Source: Cercophora sp. LCS_1
Lineage: Eukaryota > Ascomycota > Sordariomycetes > Sordariales > Lasiosphaeriaceae
Length of the DNA stretch: 64,000 nt
NCBI GenBank assembly: GCA_036250225.1
Contig: JAPZLL010000001.1
Span: 682,001 to 746,000, forward strand
Direction: 5' to 3'
In this document: in pieces, positions 10,809 through 22,658 of the stretch
Layout: every line of letters starts with the position of its first letter
Position numbering within the stretch: the stretch's first letter is position 1
Program-made: the position numbers and the translations under genes
The notes under the pieces: model-generated
Told to the model about the DNA's origin: nothing
Database searches by the model: none
What the model saw: the letters and a program-made list of their open reading frames with translations, nothing else

Positions 10809-11427
10809 CTTGAAAGTGTTGTCCGAAGGCGGTTCCAGATATCGCAGTTGCCTCACGGCTGAGAATTGGTTACGGACTCGGCGGGGATGCGCGTCATCCA
10901 GAGTAGCGCGTCCTCTGGTCGCGCGATCGAATCTTCGCAGATCTCGCGATGAGATGCAGGAACAATGTGACTCACGTCAAGTGGTTTTTTTTGTTGGCGT
11001 CAATGTTTCTTTTCAGCTCCTGACCAGTGCCTTCGCGTTCCAAGCTCTTCCGGGCTGAAGCTGGGGACCCCTGGGAGGTTTCGAGGCTGACGACGAACCG
11101 GGGTTTTGGTGGCCGGGAAGAAGACTGGGGCGAGACAGCTCAGAACAAGGGTCGCTGCCGGGCCCGGGATTGGGTGAGGGGCAAGCTGCCAATCGGCGAC
11201 CCCACAGTTGATCGAGCTCTCGGCCACTCATTGACGACCCGCCTTCACCTTTCATCTGCATCTCGGCTGCACCTTCAACAGCCGTTCCTGATTTGGTGAA
11301 GTCATATTCTCACCGCACACATTCGGCCGCCGCGTATAGAAAGAGGATCCTACGCGTACTCGAAACCCCCCGCTCGTCGTCTTCTTTTCCATTTTTGCTG
11401 GAAGAACATGCTGGGCATGTCACAAAA
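10809..11427. other. Divergent promoter region
   Basis: This 619 bp separates the starts of the WGDFE-motif gene (minus) and the TBC gene (plus). It serves as promoter and 5' leader for both. The short uORF at its right end is listed separately. Confidence 0.55.
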
Positions 11428-11431
11428 ATGA
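11408..11431 (+). promoter_or_regulatory. Short uORF overlapping the TBC gene start
   Basis: Seven codons (MLGMSQK) end in TGA at 11429-11431. The TGA overlaps the main ATG at 11428-11430 in the arrangement ATGA. If the transcript starts upstream of 11408, ribosomes would terminate exactly on the main start codon, which favours termination-reinitiation control. The transcription start is unknown. Confidence 0.5.
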
Positions 11432-13837
11432 GGTCCTTCGCTGAGACAAGGTAAGCACGCCGGTCATGTTCAAGCAAAAGCTGCTAACGACTCAGTTCGC
11501 GGTGGGAGGAGACGTTGAGGCACGGCGCTGGTATAGCCGACCTCCAACGGGCCGTCAAGTTCAATGGCCCGACCAGTCCGTGCATGGCCGGCTGTCGGTC
11601 GGTGTGTTGGAAGGCCTTCCTGCTCTTCCGAGATGTCCCTCACACGCAGTGGCCTGTTGTTCTTGGCGAGTCGCGAAGCCTCTACGAATCCTTGTGCGAA
11701 CAGCACTTGAGGTTCATCAAGCACCCCGAGCAACTTGCGGCCCTCCCTTTTGATCCGCTCGCTGACGACCCTGAATCACCGTGGCATACTGTTCGCAAGG
11801 ATGAAGTTCTCCGCGCCGAGATCCAGCAGGATGTCAGTCGGTTGCCAGATGAGCCATTCTATCACGAAGAAGTCGTCCAAACCATGATTCTAGACATTCT
11901 TTTCCTTTACTGCAAGTTAAATCCCGGCGTCGGTGGTTATCGACAAGGCATGCACGAGCTTCTGGCACCCATTGTGCAGGTGGTGGCTCAGGACGCTCTT
12001 GATCGCTCCTGCGTTCCAAGTGACGGGCCGCTTGATGTGGTCATGCTTGAGACCTTGGACTCCAGCTTCGTTGAGCATGATTCATATATAATGTTTTCCA
12101 AGCTAATGGGACCGGCCTGTACCTTTTATGAGGTTGTCTCCGACTCTGGATCCTCGGTCACTACTAAGAATACGATTATGGAGAAGAGCAAATACATTCA
12201 CGAGGTTGCTCTGACCAAAATCGACCGGGAGCTTGCAGACCACCTTCGAAACATCGAGGTACTGCCCCAAATATTCCTCATGTGAGTATCCGGCCTCCTC
12301 CTCGCAAGACCTAGTGTTGACGCTGTCTGTAGTCGGTGGATTCGTCTTTTGTTTGGCAGAGAGTTCCCTCCCGAGCAGGTTCTCATCCTGTGGGACACCA
12401 TATTTGCTTTTGACCCGGATCTGGAGCTCATAGACCTTCTTTGCGTGGCAATGCTGCTCCGGATCAGATGGACTTGTGAGAATACCCTTGAATCGATTGG
12501 CCCACATGAGACTGACAAAGTATTCAGTGCTTGAGGCAGATTACTCTGTTGCCCTGCAACTCATGCTGAAGTATCCAGCACCACAACCTCCTCACGGCCC
12601 CCATACCTTTGTCGACGACGCCATCTACTTGAGAGACCACCCAAACGCCGCCGGTGGAGTTACACTGATATTCAAATATACTGGAAAGAGCCCAGCTGCC
12701 ACACCAACACCTCAATTTACACCGTCGCGCTCTTCAACCCCAGCGTTCCAGGGTTTTGGAAGCCTTCGGCAGCGGACCCTCGGCGCCAGGTCACCCCTAT
12801 CGACCGCAGCGAGGCTATTGCAACAACCAGGTGGTGTTGAGGCACTGCTTCAAGGCGCCACAAAGAACATGATCGAGCGAGGAGAAAAGCTTGGAATTAA
12901 CCAAACAGTTCGCGACGCGGTTGGGGAGATTCGACGTAACATGCAAGGTATTCAGGAAGCACGAAATGCCGGAAGGGGCAGGGGAACTTCGTTCGACAGG
13001 CCCGCCGATCACTCACTTACCGCCGGTATAATGGATAGGAGAAATCGCCGGCTCGCCTCAATGCTGGAGGAATCCATCACCAATCTCAAACTTCTGGCCG
13101 GGTCGAATCTTGAAGGCGACAAAGACAAACTCGTCGAGACTATAGAAGTCACCGCCGCTAAGGTTCAACTAGTCAAGGCATACCTAGAAGACCGGACGCT
13201 GGCTCTTCCGGAGGAGGAACTGCCCGCTCTCAACTCCCTCACACTTTCAAGCCCGACTGAGATCAAATCTCCCACGGTCGCACTCGATACAACGCCTGTC
13301 GTCATGACTTCTTCAGCAGTCAACGAGGCTACGTCAGCATTATCATCTCCTGAACAGGACCCCCAAGTCAACGGACTGGCCACTCTTCCCGAGGAGGAGC
13401 CCACGGCTGAAGATTCCACCGAAAAGATGGATACGGACACCCCCGAGCCCCCGACGCCGAGCATAGTTACCGATCCTCTCTCAACCACCGGGCCACTAGC
13501 GATGATAGACGAGGTTCAACCAGCAGCACCGAATGTGGCAAAGGAGCGCCCACGAGGCCCCATCCCAACGCGTTCAACGCTCGCGCAGTCTTCATTTGCC
13601 TGGATGCTTGAACCTGACACAACACTCTCTTCATCCGCACATGGATCGGCCTTTCCGCCCAGTCGACCCTCCAGCAGTAGCAGTGCTGCTGGAACACCGG
13701 GAAAGAAGCGGGCCAACCCCAGCAGGGAACGCAACGCCTTTCTTTTCGGCGAGGTGGTACCCGGGGAGGGAGCCGACGAGAGAAAACTCTCAGAAGATGG
13801 TATTTTTGGGCTACAACCGATTCGGAAGGGTACTTAG
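11428..13837 (+). CDS. TBC-domain Rab GTPase-activating protein, TBC1D5-like
   Basis: Four exons: 11428-11450, 11496-12281, 12333-12475 and 12528-13837; 753 aa. The junctions are AG|GTAAGC, AT|GTGAGT and T|GTGAGA, and the frames close. The TBC domain occupies about residues 10-330. It shows the catalytic arginine-finger motif IQQDVSR (IxxDxxR) and the glutamine-finger YRQG in VGGYRQGMHELLAP, then RWIRLLFGREFPPEQVLILWD and a final helix at DYSVALQLMLKYP. Both catalytic residues are intact, so GAP activity towards a Rab is expected. The insert between the two fingers and the layout match TBC1D5, a Rab7 GAP linked to retromer and autophagy; the exact Rab is inferred. The C-terminal 400 residues are Ser/Pro/Thr-rich with one helical stretch (SMLEESITNLKLL). 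An overlapping uORF precedes the start. Confidence 0.85.
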
Positions 13838-14515
13838 GTCAGGGCCGAGTGACTTTTGATGAACGTAAATCCACACAATTATCTTGATGATCACGGTTAG
13901 GAATGATAATACGACGAGTAGTGTATTTCAGCAGTGGTGTCCCTGCACATTGTTAATTTATACAGTAATGATACCCTTTGACGATCCATTTATGAATATC
14001 TGTTTATACACAACCCTAGAGGCTATACTTTTGTTGGCTAGTCAAAAAGTTCACGTCATGTTTTGGGTCGGGGCCATCAAGTTTCCCACGCGTGCAACTC
14101 CAGACGAGTGACTGGTGCAACAAACAATTAGAAGGTCGCCCAACATCCTCACAAACAATGATGCCAAGACACTTACCCCTGGATCAACAACTGGTGCACA
14201 GGACGGACAATCCCGGACTGTTTACACATCATCCTAATTCTTTATCATTTCGCTGATGACAATCTTTCGTCTGACGAGGACGGCATCATCATCCCCTCTG
14301 TTGTATCATAAGGACACCCGTGCAAAACGCCCCGAAAACAGCAATGGTTGAACGCCTGTTCGCATGCTATCCTTCCTTTACTATCCCCACTTCCCCGTTT
14401 CATCTCGCGGCTCAATTCTCATCATGTTATTTCGTCCGATCCCGTCTACACAGGGTATAGTCAATGCCAAGTTCTCGTCCGCTTTGATATGCAAATGCCT
14501 TCTTCTCGTCCATCC
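13838..14515. other. Convergent intergenic region
   Basis: This 678 bp separates the 3' ends of the TBC gene and the PAS kinase gene and would hold both transcript ends. It is locally AT-rich near 13870-14050. No gene is seen. Confidence 0.55.
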
Positions 14516-17500
14516 TCACGCCATCTGACACCAGGGGTGCGCCAGTACCTGTTCAATGTCGTAGCGCTGTGAAACATCCCGGTTTAGCATACACCGAATC
14601 AGGTCTATGCTCTCATCGCTAATGGTGTATGGTACCCGCAGGTCGCGGTCCATAATCTCGTCGATGCTGTAAAACGGATTCTCCTTGTAGATGATGGTGT
14701 ATAGCAGAATCCCCAATGCCCACACGTCCTGCTCCTTACCGCCATACGGCTTGCCAGCGAGCACCTCGGGCGCAGCGTAATCTGTTACTGGTCAGCTTTG
14801 CCTCATTTCAATCGTTGGAAGTGAACAAGAGACCCACCAATGGTGCCCACGAAAACATCAAAAGGCCCGCTCTTGATATATGCCGCGCTTCCAAAGTCGA
14901 TCAACTTGATCCGTCCCTCGCCGTCAAGTATCACGTTCTCGTCCTTGATGTCGCGATGAACCACAAGCGCCTTGGTATGGAGATGGTGGATCGCCCTTGC
15001 CACTTGAACAAATATGCTCCGGCTTTCTTGCTCGTCCATGTTTGTCCGTAGCTCGATGTAGTCAAAGAGATCCATGCCTGGCAGGCCGTGTGGCACCATT
15101 TCAATGTAGTAGTTGGTGTCGTCTTCGAAGAAGTCCTCCATTTCGACGATGTTTGGATGTTTAAACCCGTCTCTGCGCAGATAGTCGAGAACATGAATCT
15201 CGAGGGGGACGGTGCCCAGTCGTCTGTCCCGCGTCCAGGTGTCAACCAAGATACGCCGCTTGGTGACGTACTTGAGCACACATTTCTCGCCAGTGTTGCG
15301 ATAGCGTGCTAGTTTGACCTGCCCATACGCACCCTGCCCCATCTCCTCAAGAATAACAAAGTCGTCGATGGTCTTCTTTTTCGCAGGTTTCGCCAGTGGT
15401 GCCGGGGGCGTTTGCTCTTTTTCTTTTGGTGGCTCGGAGGCCTTCTGGGTGCCAGTCAATTTGGCGGCGGCTGTAAGGGCCGCCTCTTTGATCTGGCGGG
15501 CAATAGAAGGTGTCGCTGTTTCTCCCTTTGGCTGCTCTTCACCGTCTGATTGAATCTCCTGTGGCGTATGTGCTGGAGTTTGACCTGGCGATGGCTGGTG
15601 GAGAGGAGTGGCCGTTCCTGATAGCAGCGGTGATGCCGTACCCAGGTTTGTTCGACTCGCATGCAGATGTCTAGAGTACGTGATCCAGAGGGCAAATACC
15701 ATCTCTGTATGCGCAATCGCCACTTTATCGCTGGACTCGCCTGAGCCCGAGTCCTCGTCGCTGGTCTCGACAACTGTCTCTTCAGGCACAGCAGATTGCT
15801 TCTCACTCTTCACGACACGCATCTGAATGTCGATCTTGAGCTCAGCTCCATCTCGGTGGCGGGCCGGCAAACCGTCTGGTCGCAGGAAGCCTGAAGCGGC
15901 GTCTGGTCGCCCTTCCTTAAGGGCCAGAAAGGCAGAGGCTTTCCTGAATGAGTGTTCCGGAATAACAACGCCGTCAACCAGATGAACGCCGTCTTCTTCC
16001 GTCAGTATCCGAAGAACCTTGTCGAATTTTGGTATAAGGCTGTTGATGGACATCCCGTCAGGCTTCTCGTGGCCGAAGAGTGCACCACAAAAAACAGAGT
16101 TTGAGCTTGTGATTTTTAGTGTCTGTGGCGACACCACAACAATCCCCGCGATATGAGGAAAGCTCGATACCCGCAACTCCGATTTCCCCCTGACTTGTTC
16201 GACGGTGGCTGGAATGTTGATTCTGTCGCAGTTACGACACGTGAAGTACCTGAGCTTCGCAACCTGGGCAAAGTCGACGTCACCCGTTCGCGGGTCGAAG
16301 CCTTGGCGAGGAACTCGGGGTATCAAGCTGCCGACATCCATCCCTGGTTTAAGGTTTTCTTCTCCCCAAATGGGCCCCACTGCTCCGTCGAGTCTTTCAA
16401 CAATCCCTTCATCGCCAAGACCCACAAAGGCAACGTCCTCGTGGATCTCTTCGAGGACCCATATCAAGCCCACTCTCTTTTCTTTCACCCAGAGACTGGC
16501 CGATCCGGTGGCGCCGTTGCGTTTCTATCGCCAATGTCAGCAAATTGACCTGGTTACAGGTCACAGACGACCAAGGAAAAAACTAACCTGGATCGGGACG
16601 ACGTCACCACACAACAGTACTCCTCTGGACTTGTTGGTATTGTGGTTGGCGTGTCGGGGTTTTGGTGGTTTCGGGTCGCCGCTGTGAACAGTGGCCGCCT
16701 TTCTGCCGTTCTTTGGGGTCTGCGATCGCGAGTTTGGCTTGCTGAGGAGCTTTGCTGTGATACCTCCTGCCCGCGACCCGAGAAGACTGGGTGTCTGTAC
16801 CACCGGGGTTGGCTGAACAATCTCGCTCTCTGACCCATCGCCGGCATCGTCATGTGTGCCTTTTAGCAACTTCCGCTCTAACCACCCTCTACGCTCCTCT
16901 TGCACAACCTCCAAGATACCCATTTTCCTCACCTCGGCTTTCGTCACCCCAAAAAGCAAACAGGCAAGGTCGTTGGCAGCTAGAATAGTCCAGGGAGGCT
17001 TCGCTTCCGTCGTAAATATGGCCTGAGCAGCAGGTACCCACCTCGTAGCGTGGCCATGCATAGCGGAAGGGACAGCGGGTGGGGGAAGGACAGGAGAGAA
17101 CGGTTGTGGGACAGCCGATGCGCCGGAGTTTTCAAAGTTCGCCAACTCGGCGACGTTGAAAGGCTTTGACATGGCGTCCATAAGCTTTTGTTGCATGCTT
17201 ACATGGACTGTATCCGTCATGGTCCGCTTCAACCCACTGGGCCTCGACGACGGGGGGGCCGTTGTTGCCGTTGTCCCACTCTCGTTTGTCATAGCTCGTG
17301 ACAAATCGTCGGATTCTTGACTATCAGGCGAAGCCTCCTCCTTCTTACAGCTCTGGGATTTCCCCGCTGGCGGGTCTGCTGTGGTGCCTGAAGAGAGCAC
17401 AGGTGCGCGGTCGATAGCGTCCGGGCTGGAGGTTCTTGGTGCAAACTGCTTGTCAAACATATTTTCTCCTGACACAGTGGCCGGCCCGGTCAGGGGGCCT

Positions 17501-18390
17501 GTAGACATGATGGGATCGCCATTTGGGATGTTGCTAGCGCCCACTAACTGCGCCTTGGCGAGAAGGTCCAGTGTATGTTGCATTTCAAGATCCCCCGTTA
17601 CCCTAGCCTGCGCACTGGCGAGACCGGCGGTTGATGCCACCGACCACCCCATGCGGTCCTTCATGAATTCAATAGATCGCTTGAGAACATTTTGCCGGTT
17701 GTGTATGAGATCTTCGGACTGGTGTGCGAAGGAGAAGGAATGCAGAGACTCGGATGGGAATCGCGAGAGATCCTCGGTGAAAGTTGGTGAGGCAGGCCCG
17801 GGGGAAAGGGGTGTTGGCTGGCCGTGCAGGTCGACCATCATTGTGAGGGAGGCCGATCTTGTCAAAGCTCCAAGGGAGGGAGTTCGGCTGGACGGCGAAG
17901 GGAGGGTCGGTGCGCGGATTGGGTTGTGTTGTTGGCGAATGCGCCTCAAGCCTGAAAGTCCCAAACCATGGTCGTGATCAGTCATCAGGGGGCTCCTAGT
18001 CACAAGCAACGTCAGCGCAGCTCATGAGCTGGCAAAGGTCCGGAATGACTGCACTTTGCAGACATTCGGCACTTTTCACCGCGAGAGCTAACCTTGTCAA
18101 AGAGTCGAATTCAGCCCCGGCGGCTCCGGCGTCGAAGGAGAAGCGTATGCGTGCCTTTTCGGAATTGTCGCCTATAAGACCGAGATTCCCTGTGCTTTTG
18201 TTCTTGGGTATCTGGAGGGACGGCGCAAGGGCGGTGCGACCGCGCTCTTCTGGCTCTTGTATTGTTTCGTCGCCTGTTGTTGGGAACGGTGGTTGTCAGC
18301 ATCCGCCCCAGAGTATCGAACGAGTCATCGTGAGAACCCCGCGTCCCGTAACGCACCATTCTCAGAGTTCCCACCATATATGCCGAGCAT
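14516..18390 (-). CDS. psk1: PAS-domain serine/threonine protein kinase (PSK family)
   Basis: Glucose and energy-status kinase of the PASK/Psk1-Psk2 family, about 1191 aa in five exons: 18390-18357, 18273-18093, 17995-16588, 16524-14838 and 14781-14516. Total length is a multiple of three. The first two small exons were found by reading upstream of an internal ATG: MLGIYGGNSEN, then DETIQEPEERGRTALAPS through ARIRFSFDAGAAGAEFDSLT, joined by GTGCGT...CAACAG and GTTAGC...GACTAG introns. A PAS-like segment begins near residue 384 (RWVPAAQAIFTTEAKPPWTI) and a regulatory region runs around 540-700. The kinase domain spans about 924-1187: GQGAYGQV glycine loop, VLKYV lysine, HRDIKDEN catalytic loop, DFGSAAY, and DYAAPEVLAG formed across the last intron. 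All catalytic residues are present. The middle part is Ser/Thr/Pro-rich. An internal start at 17985 would lose about 75 residues. Confidence 0.85.
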
Positions 18391-19111
18391 AATTGGCGGA
18401 AGCGGTATTCGTTTGAATCACAAAAGACGAATGAGACGGCTCCCTTTGTCCTTTGACAGGAGGTTGAAGCTAGCGTTGGGTGGGACAGGTCAAAAGATTC
18501 CCGAAATCGAGGGGACCTGGGTTGCCTCGGTGGAGGGCGCCGAGGGGCAAAGACTATGCGACTGCGACCAGTTCTGGCAGGAGCAATGGTGGACCTCAGC
18601 AATATCGAAATCTCGCGACAGTGCTGTTGACAGGCACAGCTGTGGACAGACAATCGGGTCAGGTGTTGTTGGCTCGCCGCTTCGTGTCCGGGACGCGTCG
18701 GTCACCCCGGCGGGAGCGGCGCTTGTCGTGGGAACAGCTCGAGTTGAGAAAAACCGATGGAAGACCGGATCGCTCCCTTGGACTTCCTTCCCGACGATCG
18801 GTTTTGACTTCAGCTTTCCTTCAAAATGGCGGGCGCCTTTGTCGCTTCGACGGAGTTGATCTGGTTGGTTTGCACTTGCAGGAGCGTAATCGTTGACAGA
18901 ACCCGGCACGTTGAAGAATTTTGACCTTTGGCTGGCCGAGTCCGTAAGTGTCCAGGTGTCGCCCAATCTCGATGCATGACGAGTAAATGGAATGGCGGCG
19001 GGGAGACTGGCATCCACGAGGCACTGTGCGGGTACTGTGGTTCCATCAACCCTGGCATGGGGGTAAGGAGCAAAACCCATCCACTTGATCGCACTAATGC
19101 CACTCCAAGCG

Positions 19112-19262
19112 CTTTCAGGCTACAGGGCTATTTTTATTAAAGGTTGGAAGAAGTCAATTTCAAGTAATGACTATAATTAGAGTTTTTATACTTGTTACTT
19201 GTATTAGTAGCATAGGTTAAAATATATATATCCTTTAAAAAAGTAAATTTTAAATAATAAAT

Positions 19263-19299
<37 letters not shown>

Positions 19300-19348
19300 T
19301 ATTTATATTGACTATCTTGAACAAATAAACACTAAGTAGCCTTGAAAG
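19112..19348. mobile_element. AT-rich element with short terminal inverted repeats (MITE-like candidate)
   Basis: Left end CTTTCAGGCTAC (19112-19123); right end GTAGCCTTGAAAG (19336-19348), whose reverse complement is CTTTCAAGGCTAC. The ends match with one inserted base. The 237-bp interior is extremely AT-rich, in sharp contrast with its flanks, and includes a TA microsatellite. No target-site duplication is obvious, so transposon origin is only a suggestion. The composition could also reflect RIP-type mutation. Confidence 0.3.
19266..19295. repeat. AT dinucleotide microsatellite
   Basis: About fifteen AT units run without interruption inside the AT-rich element. Confidence 0.9.
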
Positions 19349-21154
19349 GTAGAAAAAATTCAGTAGCTATCTTTTATGTTTTTTTATCACTTATTTGTAT
19401 TATTACAAAGGTAGGTCCCATTGCGGTCACAGTAAGTAATTCAGATCGCACCGTGATCCTGTCCAAGCCCGACAACCCAACTCCCACTGCAGCACGCCCA
19501 CCAGCATCTTCCCGAAGATTTGCGCCTAACCCCAAATCGCCGGAATTGCAAAGGAGGTTGCCCTTGCTCCATCCGGAAAGTTGACGCGTTCTGCAAATTA
19601 GGACAGAGCGATCTTCTCGTGCGCACCGAAATGGATATCTCCAGCGGATTGCGTGCCCTGAATTGGCCGGGGAGTCTGAAGCGAAGTCATCGTGCATTCC
19701 CTTCAACCATTCCCTCGACGATCGCATCCTTGATTTGGGCTTGTCTACTTCCAGAGCTTGGCTCCCCTCGCTTCCATCTCACTTTTTCCCTGATCTTGAT
19801 TTCTTAGGCCCAAATGGAACTCTGAAATCGGCATTTCGAGACCCACAAACAGCGAGACGTTGCGGGGGGGCCAGTGCCAAAGCTACCTGCACAGGCGTGG
19901 CGTGTCAACGGAGCCAGCGAGGGGATGTTCACATGTTTCCAAAAAACAACAAAAGACCAGCAGGCACCCACAAGCTACCATGTCAGGAGAGTCCAAGGCG
20001 CACCACCGGCTGGCTGGTATCGAATGACGCAGGTCAGCTGGCTCGCCGCCTCTGACAACATGTGCTCCCGGCTGACTGCATCGGCAACCAAGAACGATAC
20101 CCAGACTGTGTTCCCGACGCCCCGCGTACAGAACACACCGCATCAACCCCGAGGAAGAAGGGACACTGTGAATAAGACAAACTTCAGTAACGAACAGGTC
20201 AGCGACGAATTAAAAAGGCGGCCCTACTCCACCGGTCAGTTTGACGGTCCGCTGCTCTGACCAGATTGAACAGGTGACCCGCGCCTCCCGCTCCGACGAG
20301 CCCCCTAAGCCCGGGAACCGGCAGGCGGGTTGGAATAAGCCGAGCCGCTAAAAGTGAACAACGGCCGTTGTCGGCAGCCGAGGGCCCCAGTCAAGGCCAG
20401 GCGAACCGCTCACCGAGCCGGCGGCTCTGCTAGCACAGGGCAAGGTCGCGGTCTCATGGCCACAGCCCCAATTTTCAGCATCTTGACCGCCTCTCGGAGT
20501 CTAATGATCAGATGAGCAAGCCCGCTCAGTGAACTTTCCGAGCCACAAGATCATCGCCCGAAGCATAACACTGCTAACAACCGGAAAACTGCATAGTCAA
20601 TTGGTGAGTTTGAACCCCTTTCCACGAGTTCAGCCAGGACTCCGCCCTGACGGATACCAAGAAAAGGACGTGAAACAATTCAGGGATATTCTTCTAATGG
20701 GAATTGCTAGTGGCAATTCACCGGGGTTGTGGCTGTGGGTTACCCATGATTCAGGGTCTTCTTGCAGTCCCACTAAAGAAGGAACTCGAGCAAGTCTGTG
20801 AGCATGTCAGTGCACACAGCTATCATCCACTCAATTCCTCGCCAGCAAGGCGAATGAATATCTTAAATTTCCTCCCAATCCTCTTCAGGGGTAACATAGC
20901 AGTCCTGAGATCAAGATCTGACGAAGTTCACTGGCTCCGATGCTGCTTCTGAGCCATGATGGGCCTCCAACAACCTGGAACTAGTAATCCCGGGCATGTT
21001 CACAAAAACTCAAAAGTGCACAAGCCTGGCAACAATATGGGTTGCGCAGTCTAGCCACGATAAGCTGAAACGATGATATCTTGTAGATCTCAAAAGTGCT
21101 CTCGTCGCATTCTGGCATTCTGCACTACTGACAGGGTTGCTGTCGCCTTCCCCA

Positions 21155-21168
21155 CCCCCCCCCCCCCC
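21155..21168. repeat. Poly-C run
   Basis: Fourteen consecutive C residues occur in intergenic DNA. The G-rich complement could form unusual structure, but no other G-tracts adjoin it. Confidence 0.85.
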
Positions 21169-22658
21169 AGACAATGCTACAACGCCAGCGTGGGGCCAGA
21201 AGGAGGGGTAATGACCCCTGTTCGCCCTTCGGATCAACGGCGACTGAACAACACATGCAAAAAAGCCATAGTCTTGAGCGTCTTCAACTATCATGACCGC
21301 TCAGAGACCACAAACCCAGCGATATGTCGATCTCCCGGATGCAACCAGCCAGTTGAGGAGAAGATGGTGGTGGCATCGTATGGCAGATGGCGCCGTTGAA
21401 GATGGAGGGCCAGATAAGATAAGGGCAGTCTTGGAGGGGTGATCACATTGCCCCGCGAACCAATGATGGCGGCACAAGACAGTCACGGACGTTTTGTTGG
21501 GGTGTGAAAGGGTGCCACGACGGGAGGGCAAACTGGTCAGACGGTCGCGTCTAATCTTGCATCCGCCGTATCGTCTGCGTGGCGGCAGCAAGAAGGGTCC
21601 TGTGGGCATCGAACCGCGGAAGTAGGTGTACCCAACTGACATGCAGCCCCGAATGGGATTGGGAACTTTCGACACCCATGTTAAATCCACAACGATGCCT
21701 CATTCTTCTTCGTTACTCTTCTTGCCCAACCAGCCTTCTTGCCCTCACTTTTCCGTTTATCCCGAACCCTCTCATTCTCCGCATGGGCGTAGGTGTGCAA
21801 ACTCTAGAAGGTATAACTTTGGTGGCTGGAAGCAGGTGATCTGGGCCCTACCCCAATCCTAGTCAGACCCGGTTAAGAGTCGGGGGTTCCGGCTGTCTCC
21901 TGCTTCGTGCCCCGGGCGGTTGTGGGAAGCAAACACAACTGAGCCCGACCGGCAGGCCGGCAACGGTTTCTAGGCCCAGCGTGTTGGCTGAAGCTGGTTT
22001 GTTGAGGGATTTGGATCAACCTCCGGACTTGTTTGTTCTTCCCATTCCCTGGTCCGGACGTGCCAACACTGGGCGTCTTCCCCGCACCGATCGTCCTCGC
22101 TTCGAGACAACCGGACCCCTAAACAGGGCCTTCGGGACCGGTTGACCGAAAAGAGCCTCGCTCATTCGATTTATCGATACCAGGCTATCATTCCACCACC
22201 ACAACGTTCCCGCGGGGAGCGAGTCGTGGCCAGCTCGGGAACCCAGTTCGTCCTGCGTTCGATGGCGCTCTAGCGCAAGCAAAACTGCTGGGAGAGAGCT
22301 GCGGAAGCCAGTGGGTAGGCCAGGGGTTATCCGAGGCGTTTTCTTTTTCTTTGTGCTCTTTGGGCGATTGGGACGGGCTTCCTTGTCCTGCCTTCGGTGG
22401 CCAGACCCCACCCCACCCTCCATCACTGTAGCGATAGCACCATTCACAACGCTGACAGCGCCACCTCCCTACCTTACCGCACTCTTTCCCGGGCCACCGT
22501 CTGGTTTGGGCGGTGGAGGCAATAAGCAACAAAAAAACCAGCGCGAGTTATTTCTGCGCCGCATCACCTCCCAGGTTCTCTCTCCACCGAATTTCGTCTT
22601 CAAGCCGCACATCGAGTAAGACACAACCGACAGCGAGTGTCCCCTTTGAGCCGCCGTC

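Larger units (their letters stand above)
18391..22658. other. Intergenic 4.3 kb between divergent genes
   Basis: This separates the PAS kinase (minus) and the F-box gene (plus). It contains an AT-rich inverted-repeat element (19112-19348) and a 14-C homopolymer at 21155-21168. The right-hand part (about 21.9-22.65 kb), pyrimidine-rich near the gene, is presumably the F-box promoter and leader. Open frames here show no family resemblance. Confidence 0.5.

Noticed and set aside
18490..19080. Minus-strand 196-codon frame upstream of the PAS kinase
   Set aside because: It overlaps promoter DNA, shows no splice link to the kinase first exon at 18390 and no family signal.
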